Positions 15,695-27,168 of a stretch of 29,845 nucleotides of DNA are shown one piece after another. The position numbers and the translations under genes were made by a program. The stretch comes from CBDCFL01 sp050300875 (GTDB lineage: Bacteria; Pseudomonadota; Alphaproteobacteria; Rhodobacterales; Rhodobacteraceae). How positions within the stretch are numbered: position 1 is the stretch's first letter; each line of letters opens with the position of its first letter. The stretch covers positions 1 through 29,845 of the forward strand of contig JBNKYL010000192.1 of NCBI GenBank assembly GCA_050300875.1, in the 5' to 3' direction. The notes beneath the pieces are model-generated. The model had not been told where the DNA came from and searched no databases. It was given only the letters and a program-made list of their open reading frames with translations.

Positions 15695-16195
15695 ATGACC
15701 AAGCTTCTGCCGCTTCAGACGGTCGAACATGGGCTGCGTCGCGCAATATCGCTGCTTGGCGATCGTGGAGTGGAACAAGCGATCAAAAGTGAACTTGGAC
15801 TTGAACGGTCGGCATCACTGATCCGAAAATGCAGCGACCCAGACGATACGAACCACCACCTTCAAGTCCGGTATGCCGTGGCCCTGGACAGGGCATGCCT
15901 GGCGTCGGCGGGGCAGGCACCCCTGCTGGAAACGATGCAATACATGGTCACGACAAACATGAACAAGCCGGGCGCTTCGGCCGAGGCAACTGAAAGTGCC
16001 GTGTTGAAGGAACTGGCGATGCTGCAGGCGGCGTTGGGAACTGTGGCGGATCGAATAATCATCGCGCAAAGCCCGGACTCACCACATGACGGGCAACTGA
16101 CCGAAGCCGAACGGCACGAAATCTTCGAAGCCATTGATGTTCTTGAACGCCACGCCGAAGTTTTCAAATCCATCATCACGCATGCAGAAAGCTGA
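15695..16195 (+). CDS. Unrecognised helical protein, possibly HTH-containing
   Basis: A 166-residue protein with a very strong ribosome site (AAGGAGG at 15680-15686) before ATG 15695, so it is surely translated. It is predicted mostly helical. Residues about 8-70 (TVEHGLRRAISLLGDRGVEQ... then SASLIRKCSDPDD, HLQVRYAVALDRAC) have the rhythm of phage CII-like or Xre-like helix-turn-helix proteins, in which a helix, a 'leucine-S-x-x-L-x-x-x-L' helix and a following 'lining-up' helix recur. The C-terminal third is a second helical bundle (VLKELAMLQAALGTVADRII, AERHEIFEAIDVLERHAEVF). I do not recognise the family. A DNA-binding role is a guess supported by the adjacent palindrome. It ends before a terminator shared with atpC. 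Confidence 0.75.
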   Translation: MTKLLPLQTVEHGLRRAISLLGDRGVEQAIKSELGLERSASLIRKCSDPDDTNHHLQVRYAVALDRACLASAGQAPLLETMQYMVTTNMNKPGASAEATESAVLKELAMLQAALGTVADRIIIAQSPDSPHDGQLTEAERHEIFEAIDVLERHAEVFKSIITHAES

Positions 16196-16214
16196 CATGG
16201 CCGGACGCGAATGA

Positions 16215-16243
16215 AAAAGAGCCCTGCGATGCAGAGCTCTTTT
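16215..16243. terminator. Bidirectional terminator between converging genes
   Basis: AAAAGAGC pairs with GCTCTTTT, and an inner stem CTGC/GCAG is closed by a GAT loop, with one C-A mismatch between the two stems. The A and T tracts suit termination from both sides: the unknown gene at 15695 on the plus strand and the ATP synthase operon on the minus strand, whose last stop is 24 bases away. Confidence 0.85.
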
Positions 16244-16266
16244 CACAGATTATTCAAGAACAATCG

Positions 16267-16701
16267 TCAGGCGCTCAGACCCATAGCGCTGGCAGCGGCA
16301 GCAAGGTCGCCCAGCCGCTTGTTCAGCAGATCGGTTTCGCGCTGATCGGTGGCTTCGTCGATCTCCTTGCGGACACCGGCCACCAGTTCGTTGATCATGT
16401 CCTGTGTGACCTCGTCGCGCGGCAGGGCGTGTTCGGCCAGAACCGACGCCGCTTCGGCGTTGATCTCGGCGAAACCGCCGGTCACCAGGAATTCCTGGAA
16501 ACCGCCGGTCACCAGGAATTCCTGCGCCTGCCCGCCGATCATGGCGCGTACCAGGCCGGGACGTAGCGTGGTGATCACAGGCGAATGGTCGGGCATGGCC
16601 ACCATGTCGCCTTCGTCACCGGGGATCATGACCTCGGTGGCGTCGCCCGAGGCCAGGCGGCGTTCGGGCGAAACCAGATCGAATTGCATCGTGTCGGCCA
16701 T
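16267..16701 (-). CDS. atpC: ATP synthase F1 epsilon subunit, with internal 9-residue duplication
   Basis: A 144-residue epsilon subunit, the central-stalk protein that links gamma to the c-ring and can inhibit ATP hydrolysis. The N-terminal beta-sandwich contains the family motifs LVSPERRLASGDATEVMIPG and GDMVAMPDHSPVITTLRPG; the C-terminal helices begin near residue 93 (ALPRDEVTQDMINELV). The segment QEFLVTGGF occurs twice in a row (60-68 and 69-77) because of an exact 27-bp tandem repeat in the DNA. Without it the length would be 135, nearer to relatives. The repeat falls in a conserved strand of the sandwich. It is the last gene of the F1 operon, 14 bases after atpD, and is followed by a bidirectional terminator. 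Confidence 0.95.
   Translation of the reverse strand: MADTMQFDLVSPERRLASGDATEVMIPGDEGDMVAMPDHSPVITTLRPGLVRAMIGGQAQEFLVTGGFQEFLVTGGFAEINAEAASVLAEHALPRDEVTQDMINELVAGVRKEIDEATDQRETDLLNKRLGDLAAAASAMGLSA
16471..16524. repeat. Exact 27-bp tandem duplication inside atpC
   Basis: The units 16471-16497 and 16498-16524 are identical over all 27 bases (each begins GAAACCGCCGG and ends AATTCCTG on the plus strand). The unit length is a multiple of three, so the epsilon frame is kept. No third or degraded copy is visible. Confidence 0.97.
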
Positions 16702-16715
16702 CTGGGCCTCCTGAC

Positions 16716-18140
<1,425 letters not shown>

Positions 18141-18161
18141 GTCGTTTCTCCGGTTCTTTTC

Positions 18162-19037
18162 CTAGAGCGCTTCGGCGCCCGAAATGATTTCGATAAGTTC
18201 GTTGGTGATGACCGCCTGACGCGACCGGTTAAACTCGATCGTCAGCCTGTCGATCATGTCGCCAGCGTTGCGGGTTGCGTTGTCCATGGCGGACATCCGG
18301 GCACCCTGTTCGGACGCACCATTTTCGAGAAGCGCGCTGAAGATCTGCGTTGCCACGCCACGCGGCAACAGGTCGGCCAGGATCGCTTCTTCTTCCGGTT
18401 CGTAGTCGTAAACGGCGCCAGTGCTTTCGCCTTCGTCCGCTTCGAATTTCGCCGGGATGATCTGCGTTTCGGTCGGGATCTGGCTGATCACCGACTGGAA
18501 CTCGTTGAAGAATATCGTCGCCACGTCAAACTCGCCCGCGTCGAAGCGGTTCAGGATGTCGCGCGCGATATCCTGTGCGTTGACATAGCCCACGCGCTTA
18601 ACCTCGGTCAGGTCGATATGACCGATCAGGGCATCGCCCCAGTCGCGGCGCAGCTGTTCGCGGCCCTTTTTGCCGACGGTCAATATCTTCACCGTCTTGC
18701 CCGCGCCCTTCAGGCTTTCCGCCCGGGCGCGTGCCAGTTTCACGATGGACGAGTTGAAGCCGCCACACAGGCCGCGTTCAGCCGTCATGACGACAAGCAG
18801 ATGAACTTGATCCGACCCGGTGCCGCGCAGAAGTTTCGGCGCGGTTTCCGACCCGGCGGCGGCCTTGGACAGCCCGGCCATCACGGCGTTGAACCGTTCG
18901 GCATAGGGGCGGCCAGCCTCCGCCGCTTCCTGCGCACGGCGCAGTTTTGCGGCGGCGACCATCTGCATCGCCTTGGTGATTTTCCGGGTCGACTTGATCG
19001 ACTCGATCCGGATTTTAAGTTCCTTAAGACTTGGCAT
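18162..19037 (-). CDS. atpG: ATP synthase F1 gamma subunit
   Basis: A 291-residue gamma subunit, the rotating central shaft. The N-terminal coiled-coil helix reads SLKELKIRIESIKSTRKITKA and continues with MQMVAAAKLRRAQ; the C-terminal helix reads RQAVITNELIEIISGAEAL. Between them are the Rossmann-like strands (VVMTAERGLCGGFNSSIVK). Both terminal helices, which insert into the alpha-beta hexamer, are complete. It starts 14 bases after atpA. Gene order and spacing are those of the alphaproteobacterial F1 operon, in which the F0 genes lie elsewhere. Confidence 0.97.
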   Translation of the reverse strand: MPSLKELKIRIESIKSTRKITKAMQMVAAAKLRRAQEAAEAGRPYAERFNAVMAGLSKAAAGSETAPKLLRGTGSDQVHLLVVMTAERGLCGGFNSSIVKLARARAESLKGAGKTVKILTVGKKGREQLRRDWGDALIGHIDLTEVKRVGYVNAQDIARDILNRFDAGEFDVATIFFNEFQSVISQIPTETQIIPAKFEADEGESTGAVYDYEPEEEAILADLLPRGVATQIFSALLENGASEQGARMSAMDNATRNAGDMIDRLTIEFNRSRQAVITNELIEIISGAEAL

Positions 19038-19051
19038 TGCCTCGTCCTTCC

Positions 19052-20590
19052 TTAAGCGAAGTCAGCGGCGTATTCGTCCAGCGCGGCTTTGACCTTGTCC
19101 TCGGCCTCACCTTTGATCTTCGGATCTTCGTTGGTGATGTAAGCCAGCAGTTCAGGGTTTTTGGACCGCAGATGGTTAACAAGACCGCGTTCGAAACGAC
19201 CGACTTCAGAAACCGGCAGCTTGTCGAGGTAGCCCTTGATCCCCGCATAGATCACGCAGACGATTTCCGCGTTGGTCAGCGGCGAATATTGCGGCTGCTT
19301 CATCAGCTCGGTCAGGCGCGCACCACGGTTCAGCAAACGCTGGGTCGCGGCGTCCAGGTCGGACCCGAACTGCGCAAAGGCAGCCATTTCGCGATACTGT
19401 GCCAATTCCAGCTTCACCGAACCGGCAACCGATTTCATCGCATTGGTCTGGGCCGAGGAGCCCACGCGCGACACCGACAGACCGGTGTTCACGGCAGGAC
19501 GGATGCCCTGATAAAACAGTTCGGTTTCCAGGAAGATCTGGCCGTCGGTGATCGAGATCACGTTGGTCGGAATAAAGGCCGACACGTCGCCGCCTTGGGT
19601 TTCGATGATCGGCAGGGCCGTCAGCGAGCCGGAACCGTTGTCTTCGTTCAGCTTGGCCGAACGTTCCAGCAGGCGGGAGTGCAGATAGAAAACGTCGCCC
19701 GGGTAGGCTTCACGCCCCGGCGGACGACGCAGCAGCAACGACATCTGGCGATAGGACACGGCCTGCTTGGACAGGTCATCATAGATGATCAGCGCATGGC
19801 GGCCGTTGTCGCGGAAGAACTCAGCCATTGCGGTGGCGGAATAAGGGGCCAGGAACTGCATCGGCGCGGGGTCGGATGCGGTGGCGGCCACGACGATCGA
19901 GTAGGCCATTGCGCCGGTTTCTTCCAGTTTCTTGACCAACTGGGCCACCGTCGAACGCTTCTGGCCGACAGCCACGTAGACGCAGTAGAGCTTCTTGCTC
20001 TCGTCGTCGCCAGCGGCTTCGTTATAGGATTTCTGGTTCAGTATCGCGTCGAGCGCCACGGCGGTCTTGCCGGTCTGACGGTCACCAATGATCAGTTCGC
20101 GCTGGCCACGGCCGATCGGGATCATGGCGTCGACCGATTTCAGGCCGGTTGCCATCGGTTCATGCACCGATTTACGCGGGATGATGCCGGGAGCCTTCAC
20201 GTCTGCGACGCGGCGTTCGGTGGCCTTGATCGGGCCTTTGCCGTCGATCGGGTTGCCCAGACCGTCGACAACGCGGCCCAGCAGGCCGTCACCGGCGGGC
20301 ACGTCCACGATCGAATTGGTGCGCTTGACGGTGTCGCCTTCTTTGATGTCGCGGTCCGACCCGAAGATAACGATACCGACGTTGTCGCTTTCCAGGTTCA
20401 GGGCCATGCCCATGATGCCACCCGGAAACTCGACCATTTCACCAGCCTGGACGCTGTCCAGACCGTAAACGCGTGCGATACCGTCACCGACCGACAGCAC
20501 GCGGCCGACTTCGCTGACTTCGGCTTCCTGGCCAAAGTTCTTGATCTGCTCCTTAAGGATCGCAGAAATTTCGGCTGCCTGGATTCCCAT
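19052..20590 (-). CDS. atpA: ATP synthase F1 alpha subunit
   Basis: A 512-residue regulatory nucleotide-binding subunit of F1. Its P-loop is GDRQTGKT (169-176); MGIQAAEISAILKEQIKNF at the N-terminus contacts delta. Further signatures are VGDGIARVYGLDSVQAGEMVEF split over 34-55, APYSATAMAEFFRD and the arginine-finger region SVSRVGSSAQTNAMK. Its ATG shares one base with the atpH stop (TAATG), so translation is coupled. The length matches alphaproteobacterial relatives. Confidence 0.98.
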   Translation of the reverse strand: MGIQAAEISAILKEQIKNFGQEAEVSEVGRVLSVGDGIARVYGLDSVQAGEMVEFPGGIMGMALNLESDNVGIVIFGSDRDIKEGDTVKRTNSIVDVPAGDGLLGRVVDGLGNPIDGKGPIKATERRVADVKAPGIIPRKSVHEPMATGLKSVDAMIPIGRGQRELIIGDRQTGKTAVALDAILNQKSYNEAAGDDESKKLYCVYVAVGQKRSTVAQLVKKLEETGAMAYSIVVAATASDPAPMQFLAPYSATAMAEFFRDNGRHALIIYDDLSKQAVSYRQMSLLLRRPPGREAYPGDVFYLHSRLLERSAKLNEDNGSGSLTALPIIETQGGDVSAFIPTNVISITDGQIFLETELFYQGIRPAVNTGLSVSRVGSSAQTNAMKSVAGSVKLELAQYREMAAFAQFGSDLDAATQRLLNRGARLTELMKQPQYSPLTNAEIVCVIYAGIKGYLDKLPVSEVGRFERGLVNHLRSKNPELLAYITNEDPKIKGEAEDKVKAALDEYAADFA

Positions 20591-21150
20591 TATCCGACCT
20601 CTTTCATTGCATTTTGCAGGTTGCCGAGCTTCGAGCGGATCGACGTGTCAATCATTTTCGAGCCCACCTTGATAACAAGACCGCCGATGAGATTTTCATC
20701 GACGGCCGCATTGATCTTCACATCCTTGCCGACGGACGCTTTCAGCGCCTTGGCAAGCTTGTCCGATTGCGCCTTGGTCAGCGCCTTAGCGCTGGTCACT
20801 TCAGCGGTAACTTCGCCTTTTTCATCCGCGATCAGGCCGCGCAGGGCGGTCATCAGATGCGGCAAGACGAACAGGCGACGGTTTTCGGCCATCAGCCCCA
20901 GCGTGTTCGTCATAAGCGGCGTCAGCTTCATCGCCTTTGCCAGACCTGCGACGGCCTTGCTCATTTCACCGCGCGAATAGACCGGTGAATTGATCAGCGC
21001 ACGCAGATCGGCGCTTTCGGCAATTGCAGATGACAGGGCGTCGATATCGCCCTCCAGTTTTTTGACGGCTTTGTCTTCCTTGGCCATCTCGAAAACGGCA
21101 GTGGCATAGCGCCCAGCGATACCGGTAGAGACTGATGCAGATTCGGACAC
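20590..21150 (-). CDS. atpH: ATP synthase F1 delta subunit
   Basis: A 186-residue delta (OSCP) subunit, which joins the F1 head to the peripheral stalk. The N-terminal helical domain starts SVSTGIAGRYATAVFEMAKED; the C-terminal domain carries ENLIGGLVIKVGSKMIDTSIRSKL, the family signature. I chose the GTG at 21150, two codons after another GTG, because relatives begin M-S-E-x-A-S-x-S-x-G-I-A; the frame stays open much further upstream but that part is unlike any delta subunit. AAAGGGTGG lies in front. It is the first gene of atpHAGDC, with about 255 bases of leader to the next gene. Confidence 0.95.
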   Translation of the reverse strand: MSESASVSTGIAGRYATAVFEMAKEDKAVKKLEGDIDALSSAIAESADLRALINSPVYSRGEMSKAVAGLAKAMKLTPLMTNTLGLMAENRRLFVLPHLMTALRGLIADEKGEVTAEVTSAKALTKAQSDKLAKALKASVGKDVKINAAVDENLIGGLVIKVGSKMIDTSIRSKLGNLQNAMKEVG

Positions 21151-21218
21151 GTCCACCCTTTCGGTTTGCTCGGCCCGCATGCCGCGCCGCAGAAGCGCAA
21201 CTCGCAGACCACCCCAGC

Positions 21219-21236
21219 CCCGGTTTTGCAACCGGG
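21219..21236 (-). promoter_or_regulatory. Hairpin with GCAA tetraloop upstream of atpH
   Basis: Read on the minus strand, CCCGGTT and AACCGGG are perfect 7-base arms around GCAA, a GNRA-type tetraloop that makes RNA hairpins very stable. It lies 69 bases before the atpH start, so it would be in the mRNA leader if the promoter is upstream. No T run follows, so it is not a terminator. A role in mRNA stability or translation is inference. Confidence 0.45.
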
Positions 21237-21362
21237 TGCCAAAATCGGCGTCGATGTAGCAGAGCCTCGCTGACCCCGCAACAGCTAAGACCACGAATTT
21301 CGATCCCTCGCCCGGCATGAAAACAAAGGGTTTCATCCGGGGTGCGACCGTTTGTTCCGTTT

Positions 21363-21382
21363 CGGTATACGTTCGCATACCG
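21363..21382. promoter_or_regulatory. Inverted repeat between the methyltransferase gene and atpH
   Basis: CGGTAT and ATACCG are perfect arms around an 8-base centre; the pairing extends inward with one mismatch. It lies 24 bases after the methyltransferase stop and about 210 bases before atpH. It could be a weak hairpin ending the methyltransferase message or an operator for the ATP synthase promoter. It lacks a following T tract. Confidence 0.3.
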
Positions 21383-21405
21383 CGTTTCCGGCCAGTTTGG
21401 CGATT

Positions 21406-22164
21406 CTACGGACCGACCCTGGCCGGTTTTGCGTCGGGCTGGGTGATGCCTTCGAGCACGTTCAGCGGGCGGCGCACAGCCTCGGGCAGGCCCGGCCGCG
21501 TCGGCGCATGGACCCGCTTGGATACCTCGACCATCAAGATGCCGCCAGCGATGGCGGTCGGCAATTTGCGCCCCGCTTTTTCCAGCGTCGCCCCGAACCG
21601 CAGCCATAGCCCGCGTTCCGACGGAGGACGGAACAGCGCCGCCTTGTGGCGTTCAGGCACGAAGTTGTGGCGTTTCAACTGGGCTTCAAGCTGGCCGATG
21701 GAATAGGGCCTGCCATAGCCAAAGGGCGTACTTTCGCGCCGCGCCCAAATCCCCGCCCGGTTCGGCACGATGAATATCGCGCGCCCCCCTGGCCCGAGCA
21801 CGCGCCAGCATTCATCCAGAAGCGCACTGGGATTTTCAGATGTCTCCAGCCCGTGCAGCAAGATCAGCCGATCGACATGGCCTGTTTCCAGCGGCCAAAG
21901 GGTTTCTTCGCACAAGACGCTGACATTGGGCTGCCCCGGCGGCCACGGCATCACACCCTGCGGCGCGGGCATCAGCCCGATGACCCGGCGTGCATCACCC
22001 AGATAGGGCCGCAGCAAGGGCGCTGCAAAGCCGAACCCAGCCACGGTCAGCCCCTGGGCTTCGGGCCAAAGTTCATTCATCTGAAACCGGATCGCCGCCT
22101 GCGCCGCCCGGCCCAGCCGGGTGCGATAATAGAAATTCTTCAGGTCGATCACGTCCAGGTGCAT
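21406..22164 (-). CDS. SAM-dependent methyltransferase (class I)
   Basis: A 252-residue protein with a Rossmann-type methyltransferase core. The SAM loop (motif I) reads VAGFGFAAP at 41-49, a relaxed form of G-x-G-x-G. HVDRLILLHGLETSENPSALLDECWRVL followed by GPGGRAIFIVPNR, here split over two spans, is the usual motif of Methyltransf_11 proteins, where a post-motif strand precedes the 'R-V-L-x-P-G-G' turn. The substrate is unknown. The start at 22164 gives MHLDVIDLKNFYYRTRLG, which I recall as typical for this gene next to gloB in Rhodobacteraceae. It diverges from gloB across 63 bases; the upstream in-frame extension is antisense to gloB and rejected. Confidence 0.88.
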   Translation of the reverse strand: MHLDVIDLKNFYYRTRLGRAAQAAIRFQMNELWPEAQGLTVAGFGFAAPLLRPYLGDARRVIGLMPAPQGVMPWPPGQPNVSVLCEETLWPLETGHVDRLILLHGLETSENPSALLDECWRVLGPGGRAIFIVPNRAGIWARRESTPFGYGRPYSIGQLEAQLKRHNFVPERHKAALFRPPSERGLWLRFGATLEKAGRKLPTAIAGGILMVEVSKRVHAPTRPGLPEAVRRPLNVLEGITQPDAKPARVGP

Positions 22165-22227
22165 TGCGGCGGCCTGCCAGTTGCGCAAGACTTGGCGCCG
22201 ACCATAGCGCCAAGGACCGAAATTGCC

Positions 22228-22995
22228 ATGCCTCTTGAACTCGTCACCATCCCTTGCCTCGCCGACAACTACGCTTTTCTTTTGCATTCGACGGAAACCG
22301 GGGAAACCGCGCTGATCGACATTCCGGAAAGCGCACCAATTTCCAAGGCGCTGGCAGATCGCGGCTGGACCCTGACCGAGGTCTGGATCACCCACCACCA
22401 TTATGACCACATCGACGGTTTGGCCGATCTGGACGAGGCTGCGAATGCCGCCGTCACCGGCGCTGCCGCCGACGCCCATCGCCTGCCACCGCTGAACCGT
22501 CAGGTCGGCGATGGCGACACGTTCGATTTCGCCGGGCATCGCGTGCAGATCTTCGATGTCTCTGGTCACACGGTCGGCCACATCGCCTTTTACGTCCCGG
22601 ACGCCAAGGCGGTCTTTACCGCCGACAGCCTGATGGCAATGGGTTGCGGCAGGCTGTTTGAAGGCACGGCGGCGCAGATGTGGGACAGCCTGTCCAAGCT
22701 TGCCGCCTTGCCCGGCGACACGTTCGTGTGTTCTGGCCACGAGTATACCGCCGCCAATGCCCGCTTTGCCGAAACCGTCGACCCCGACAACCCCGCCCTG
22801 ACAGCCCGCATCGGCGATATCACCGACCTGCGGGCGGCTGGTGAACCCACTGTGCCTTCGCTATTGTCAATGGAACTGGCCACCAACCCGTTCCTGCGCG
22901 CGGTCAATCCAGGGGTAAAGGCGCATCTGGGCATGGCGGGTGCCACCGACGCCGAAGCCTTCGCCGAAATCCGCAAGCGTAAGGACGAATTCTAG
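22228..22995 (+). CDS. gloB: Hydroxyacylglutathione hydrolase (glyoxalase II)
   Basis: A 255-residue metallo-beta-lactamase-fold enzyme that hydrolyses S-D-lactoylglutathione to lactate and glutathione, the second step of methylglyoxal detoxification. The binuclear metal motif H56-x-H58-x-D60-H61 (in THHHYDHIDG) is intact, as are SGHTVGH, FTADSLMAMGCGRLFEG and CSGHEYTAANARFA. The C-terminal domain contains ATNPFLRA, with the glutathione-contact tail KAHLGMAGATDAEAFAEIRK. The ATG at 22228 follows AAGGA at 22213-22217. A UUCG-capped terminator starts at its stop codon. Confidence 0.95.
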   Translation: MPLELVTIPCLADNYAFLLHSTETGETALIDIPESAPISKALADRGWTLTEVWITHHHYDHIDGLADLDEAANAAVTGAAADAHRLPPLNRQVGDGDTFDFAGHRVQIFDVSGHTVGHIAFYVPDAKAVFTADSLMAMGCGRLFEGTAAQMWDSLSKLAALPGDTFVCSGHEYTAANARFAETVDPDNPALTARIGDITDLRAAGEPTVPSLLSMELATNPFLRAVNPGVKAHLGMAGATDAEAFAEIRKRKDEF

Positions 22996-23018
22996 GCCGC
23001 TTCGGCGGCCCGTTCTTT
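22995..23018 (+). terminator. UUCG-capped intrinsic terminator after gloB
   Basis: GGCCGC and GCGGCC pair around TTCG, an especially stable tetraloop, and are followed by CGTTCTTTC. The stem begins at the last base of the gloB stop codon. Confidence 0.7.
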
Positions 23019-23238
23019 CACGAAAGGGGCCATCAATTTGCGGCCTCGAAGGCGTCTCGTCCATCGAAACACCCCCATTTCGCCCAAATCTCGGTCACAA
23101 TTGGTGCCAGCGTGCAAATTAACCAGAATTTTTTCGCGAAAGGGCTTGAAGGTACGCGGAGAAAACCGAACCTTAAACTCATGAGGGTAACGTGTGGGTC
23201 GAGCAGCCCCGCGCGCAAGATCTAAGGAGCACCAGACC

Positions 23239-25560
<2,322 letters not shown>

Positions 25561-25568
25561 CAAGACAG

Positions 25569-25592
25569 GGCCCGGCAACGCCGGGCCTTTTT
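25569..25592 (+). terminator. Intrinsic terminator after clpA
   Basis: GGCCCGGC and GCCGGGCC pair perfectly around AAC and are followed by TTTTT. An outer GACAG/CTGTC pairing can extend the stem. It lies nine bases after the clpA stop. Confidence 0.92.
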
Positions 25593-25689
25593 CTGTCAAA
25601 CCATCCGGAGCACCCGAAGTAGATCGGGTATTGCGTGGGCCCATTTCCTCAAGGGAAATCAGTCGCGGTTCAGCCCTGCTTCCATCGCA

Positions 25690-27168
25690 TCACTTGAAAC
25701 GCCGCGCCCAATCCAGCAAAAGCTGGCCTTCCTGGTATCGCGCGCGGTTGGCCCAACCTTTGGCGCCACGCGGACGTTCGCGGTCATCCGGCGCGATGGC
25801 GCGCCGGGCCGCCATGTCGTTCGCCAAAATCGCAAAGGCCAGCACGCGCCCGCCTGTTTCGGCAAACCCCGCCAGCCCGGACACGAAATTGAGCGTGCCT
25901 GTCTTGGCCCGCACCAGCACATCTGCCCCTTCTTTCGGCATCGCATGTTTGCGCATCTGTTGACCCACCACACTTTCCGGACCGATCCCGACCAGTATCT
26001 TGACCAATGCCGCGGGCGACGCGCGGCTGGTTTCGCCCAGGCCCGAATGGTCGGCGAACACCGCGCTTTGTGTTGCGAACCGTTCGGCCACCCAACGGTT
26101 CATCAGCGCGGCCGAGCCGGTCAGGTTGCGGGGGTTGCCCCCGCGCGCGGCCGAGCTTGCCATGCCGATGACCTCGGCGATCAGGTTTGTCGAATAGTAG
26201 AGCATTGACCGCACGATCCGGTCCATTGTCATGCTGTCATGCCGCGCCAGTTCCACCGTTGCGGGCAGGTTATCGACGACCCTTGGCACACCGCCTGCCA
26301 CGGTGATCCCCGCGCCGGCCAGCAATCCCGCCAGCGCATGGCCCGCGTAAAGCGCCGGGTTGCGCACCGGCAGCCATCGTGCCCCGTCTTTGCCTAGGGC
26401 GCCACGCGCAACGGACCAGTCTTCGAATCCGGATCGCGACTGATAGGCAAAGACCGGGCTGGCACGGTCAACCACCGCCATTCGGGTCAGCCCGACCTGC
26501 GGCTGGACCGCAGCACCGCGCGCATCCATGCGCGTCGCATACCCGTCGCCATCGCGTTTCCATTCGAAATAGACACGGTTGAAATTCAGACTGAGCCCGG
26601 ACACGCCGGGGTTGTAACTGACGTGATCGGGCTGGCTGGCGTCGATACGGCGCACCAGCGGCACGGGCCCCCGATGCACCAGAAGCCGCCCCGATATGAC
26701 CTTTAGCCCCGACGCAGCCAAGGTCTGCACCATCGCTGCCAGATCGTCGCTGTCCAGCATCGGGTCTGCGCCGCCAGCCAGGATCACATCGCCGTCGACC
26801 CGCCCCCCTGCAATCGGCGACGTGGCCAAAATGCGCGTCGTGAACCGATGCGCAGGCCCGAATGTTTCCAAAGCGTATTGCGCGGTCACGAATTTGGCCA
26901 CCGACGCTGTGGACATCGTCCGGTCTGGCGCGTGCGCTGCCAGAACTTCACCCGTGACGGCATCGGCGACGACATACCCGGTCTGTCCGGGCAGAGCAAT
27001 TTCCGCCACGATGTCGCGCGGCCTGGGCGGATCGCCTGGGGCGGGCCAGGCCCGCGGGCGCGGTTCGGGGATCAGAGAAACGGTCGGGGCCTTGGCCCAT
27101 GCGGCGCCCCCCATTCCGGCGCCCAGCGCGGTCAGAAAGGCCCGGCGGGAGACTTCAGCAGCGCTCAT
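25690..27168 (-). CDS. dacB: D-alanyl-D-alanine carboxypeptidase/endopeptidase (PBP4, S13)
   Basis: A 492-residue low-molecular-weight penicillin-binding protein that trims peptidoglycan peptides and cuts cross-links in the periplasm. The three active-site motifs are present: S89-V-A-K92, S326-T-N328 (YYSTNLIAE) and K422-T-G424 (AKTGTLNFVSG). The N-terminus carries SRRAFLTALG followed by a hydrophobic stretch ending AWA, which fits a twin-arginine (Tat) signal rather than a plain Sec one. The start at 27168 overlaps the nadD stop (TGATG) and is well placed behind AAGGGG at 27176-27181; the ATG six bases earlier is too close to that site. It is therefore coupled to nadD. It converges on clpA, 129 bases away. 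Confidence 0.93.
   Translation of the reverse strand: MSAAEVSRRAFLTALGAGMGGAAWAKAPTVSLIPEPRPRAWPAPGDPPRPRDIVAEIALPGQTGYVVADAVTGEVLAAHAPDRTMSTASVAKFVTAQYALETFGPAHRFTTRILATSPIAGGRVDGDVILAGGADPMLDSDDLAAMVQTLAASGLKVISGRLLVHRGPVPLVRRIDASQPDHVSYNPGVSGLSLNFNRVYFEWKRDGDGYATRMDARGAAVQPQVGLTRMAVVDRASPVFAYQSRSGFEDWSVARGALGKDGARWLPVRNPALYAGHALAGLLAGAGITVAGGVPRVVDNLPATVELARHDSMTMDRIVRSMLYYSTNLIAEVIGMASSAARGGNPRNLTGSAALMNRWVAERFATQSAVFADHSGLGETSRASPAALVKILVGIGPESVVGQQMRKHAMPKEGADVLVRAKTGTLNFVSGLAGFAETGGRVLAFAILANDMAARRAIAPDDRERPRGAKGWANRARYQEGQLLLDWARRFK

Noticed and set aside
21151..21378. Long N-terminal extension of the delta subunit
   Set aside because: The frame is open but the translation is unlike any delta subunit and a good ribosome site precedes the GTG at 21150.
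23120..23170. CtrA-type (TTAA pair) or RpoH promoter before clpA
   Set aside because: One TTAA at 23119-23122 has no partner at the right distance, and the CTTGAA box lacks a matching -10.
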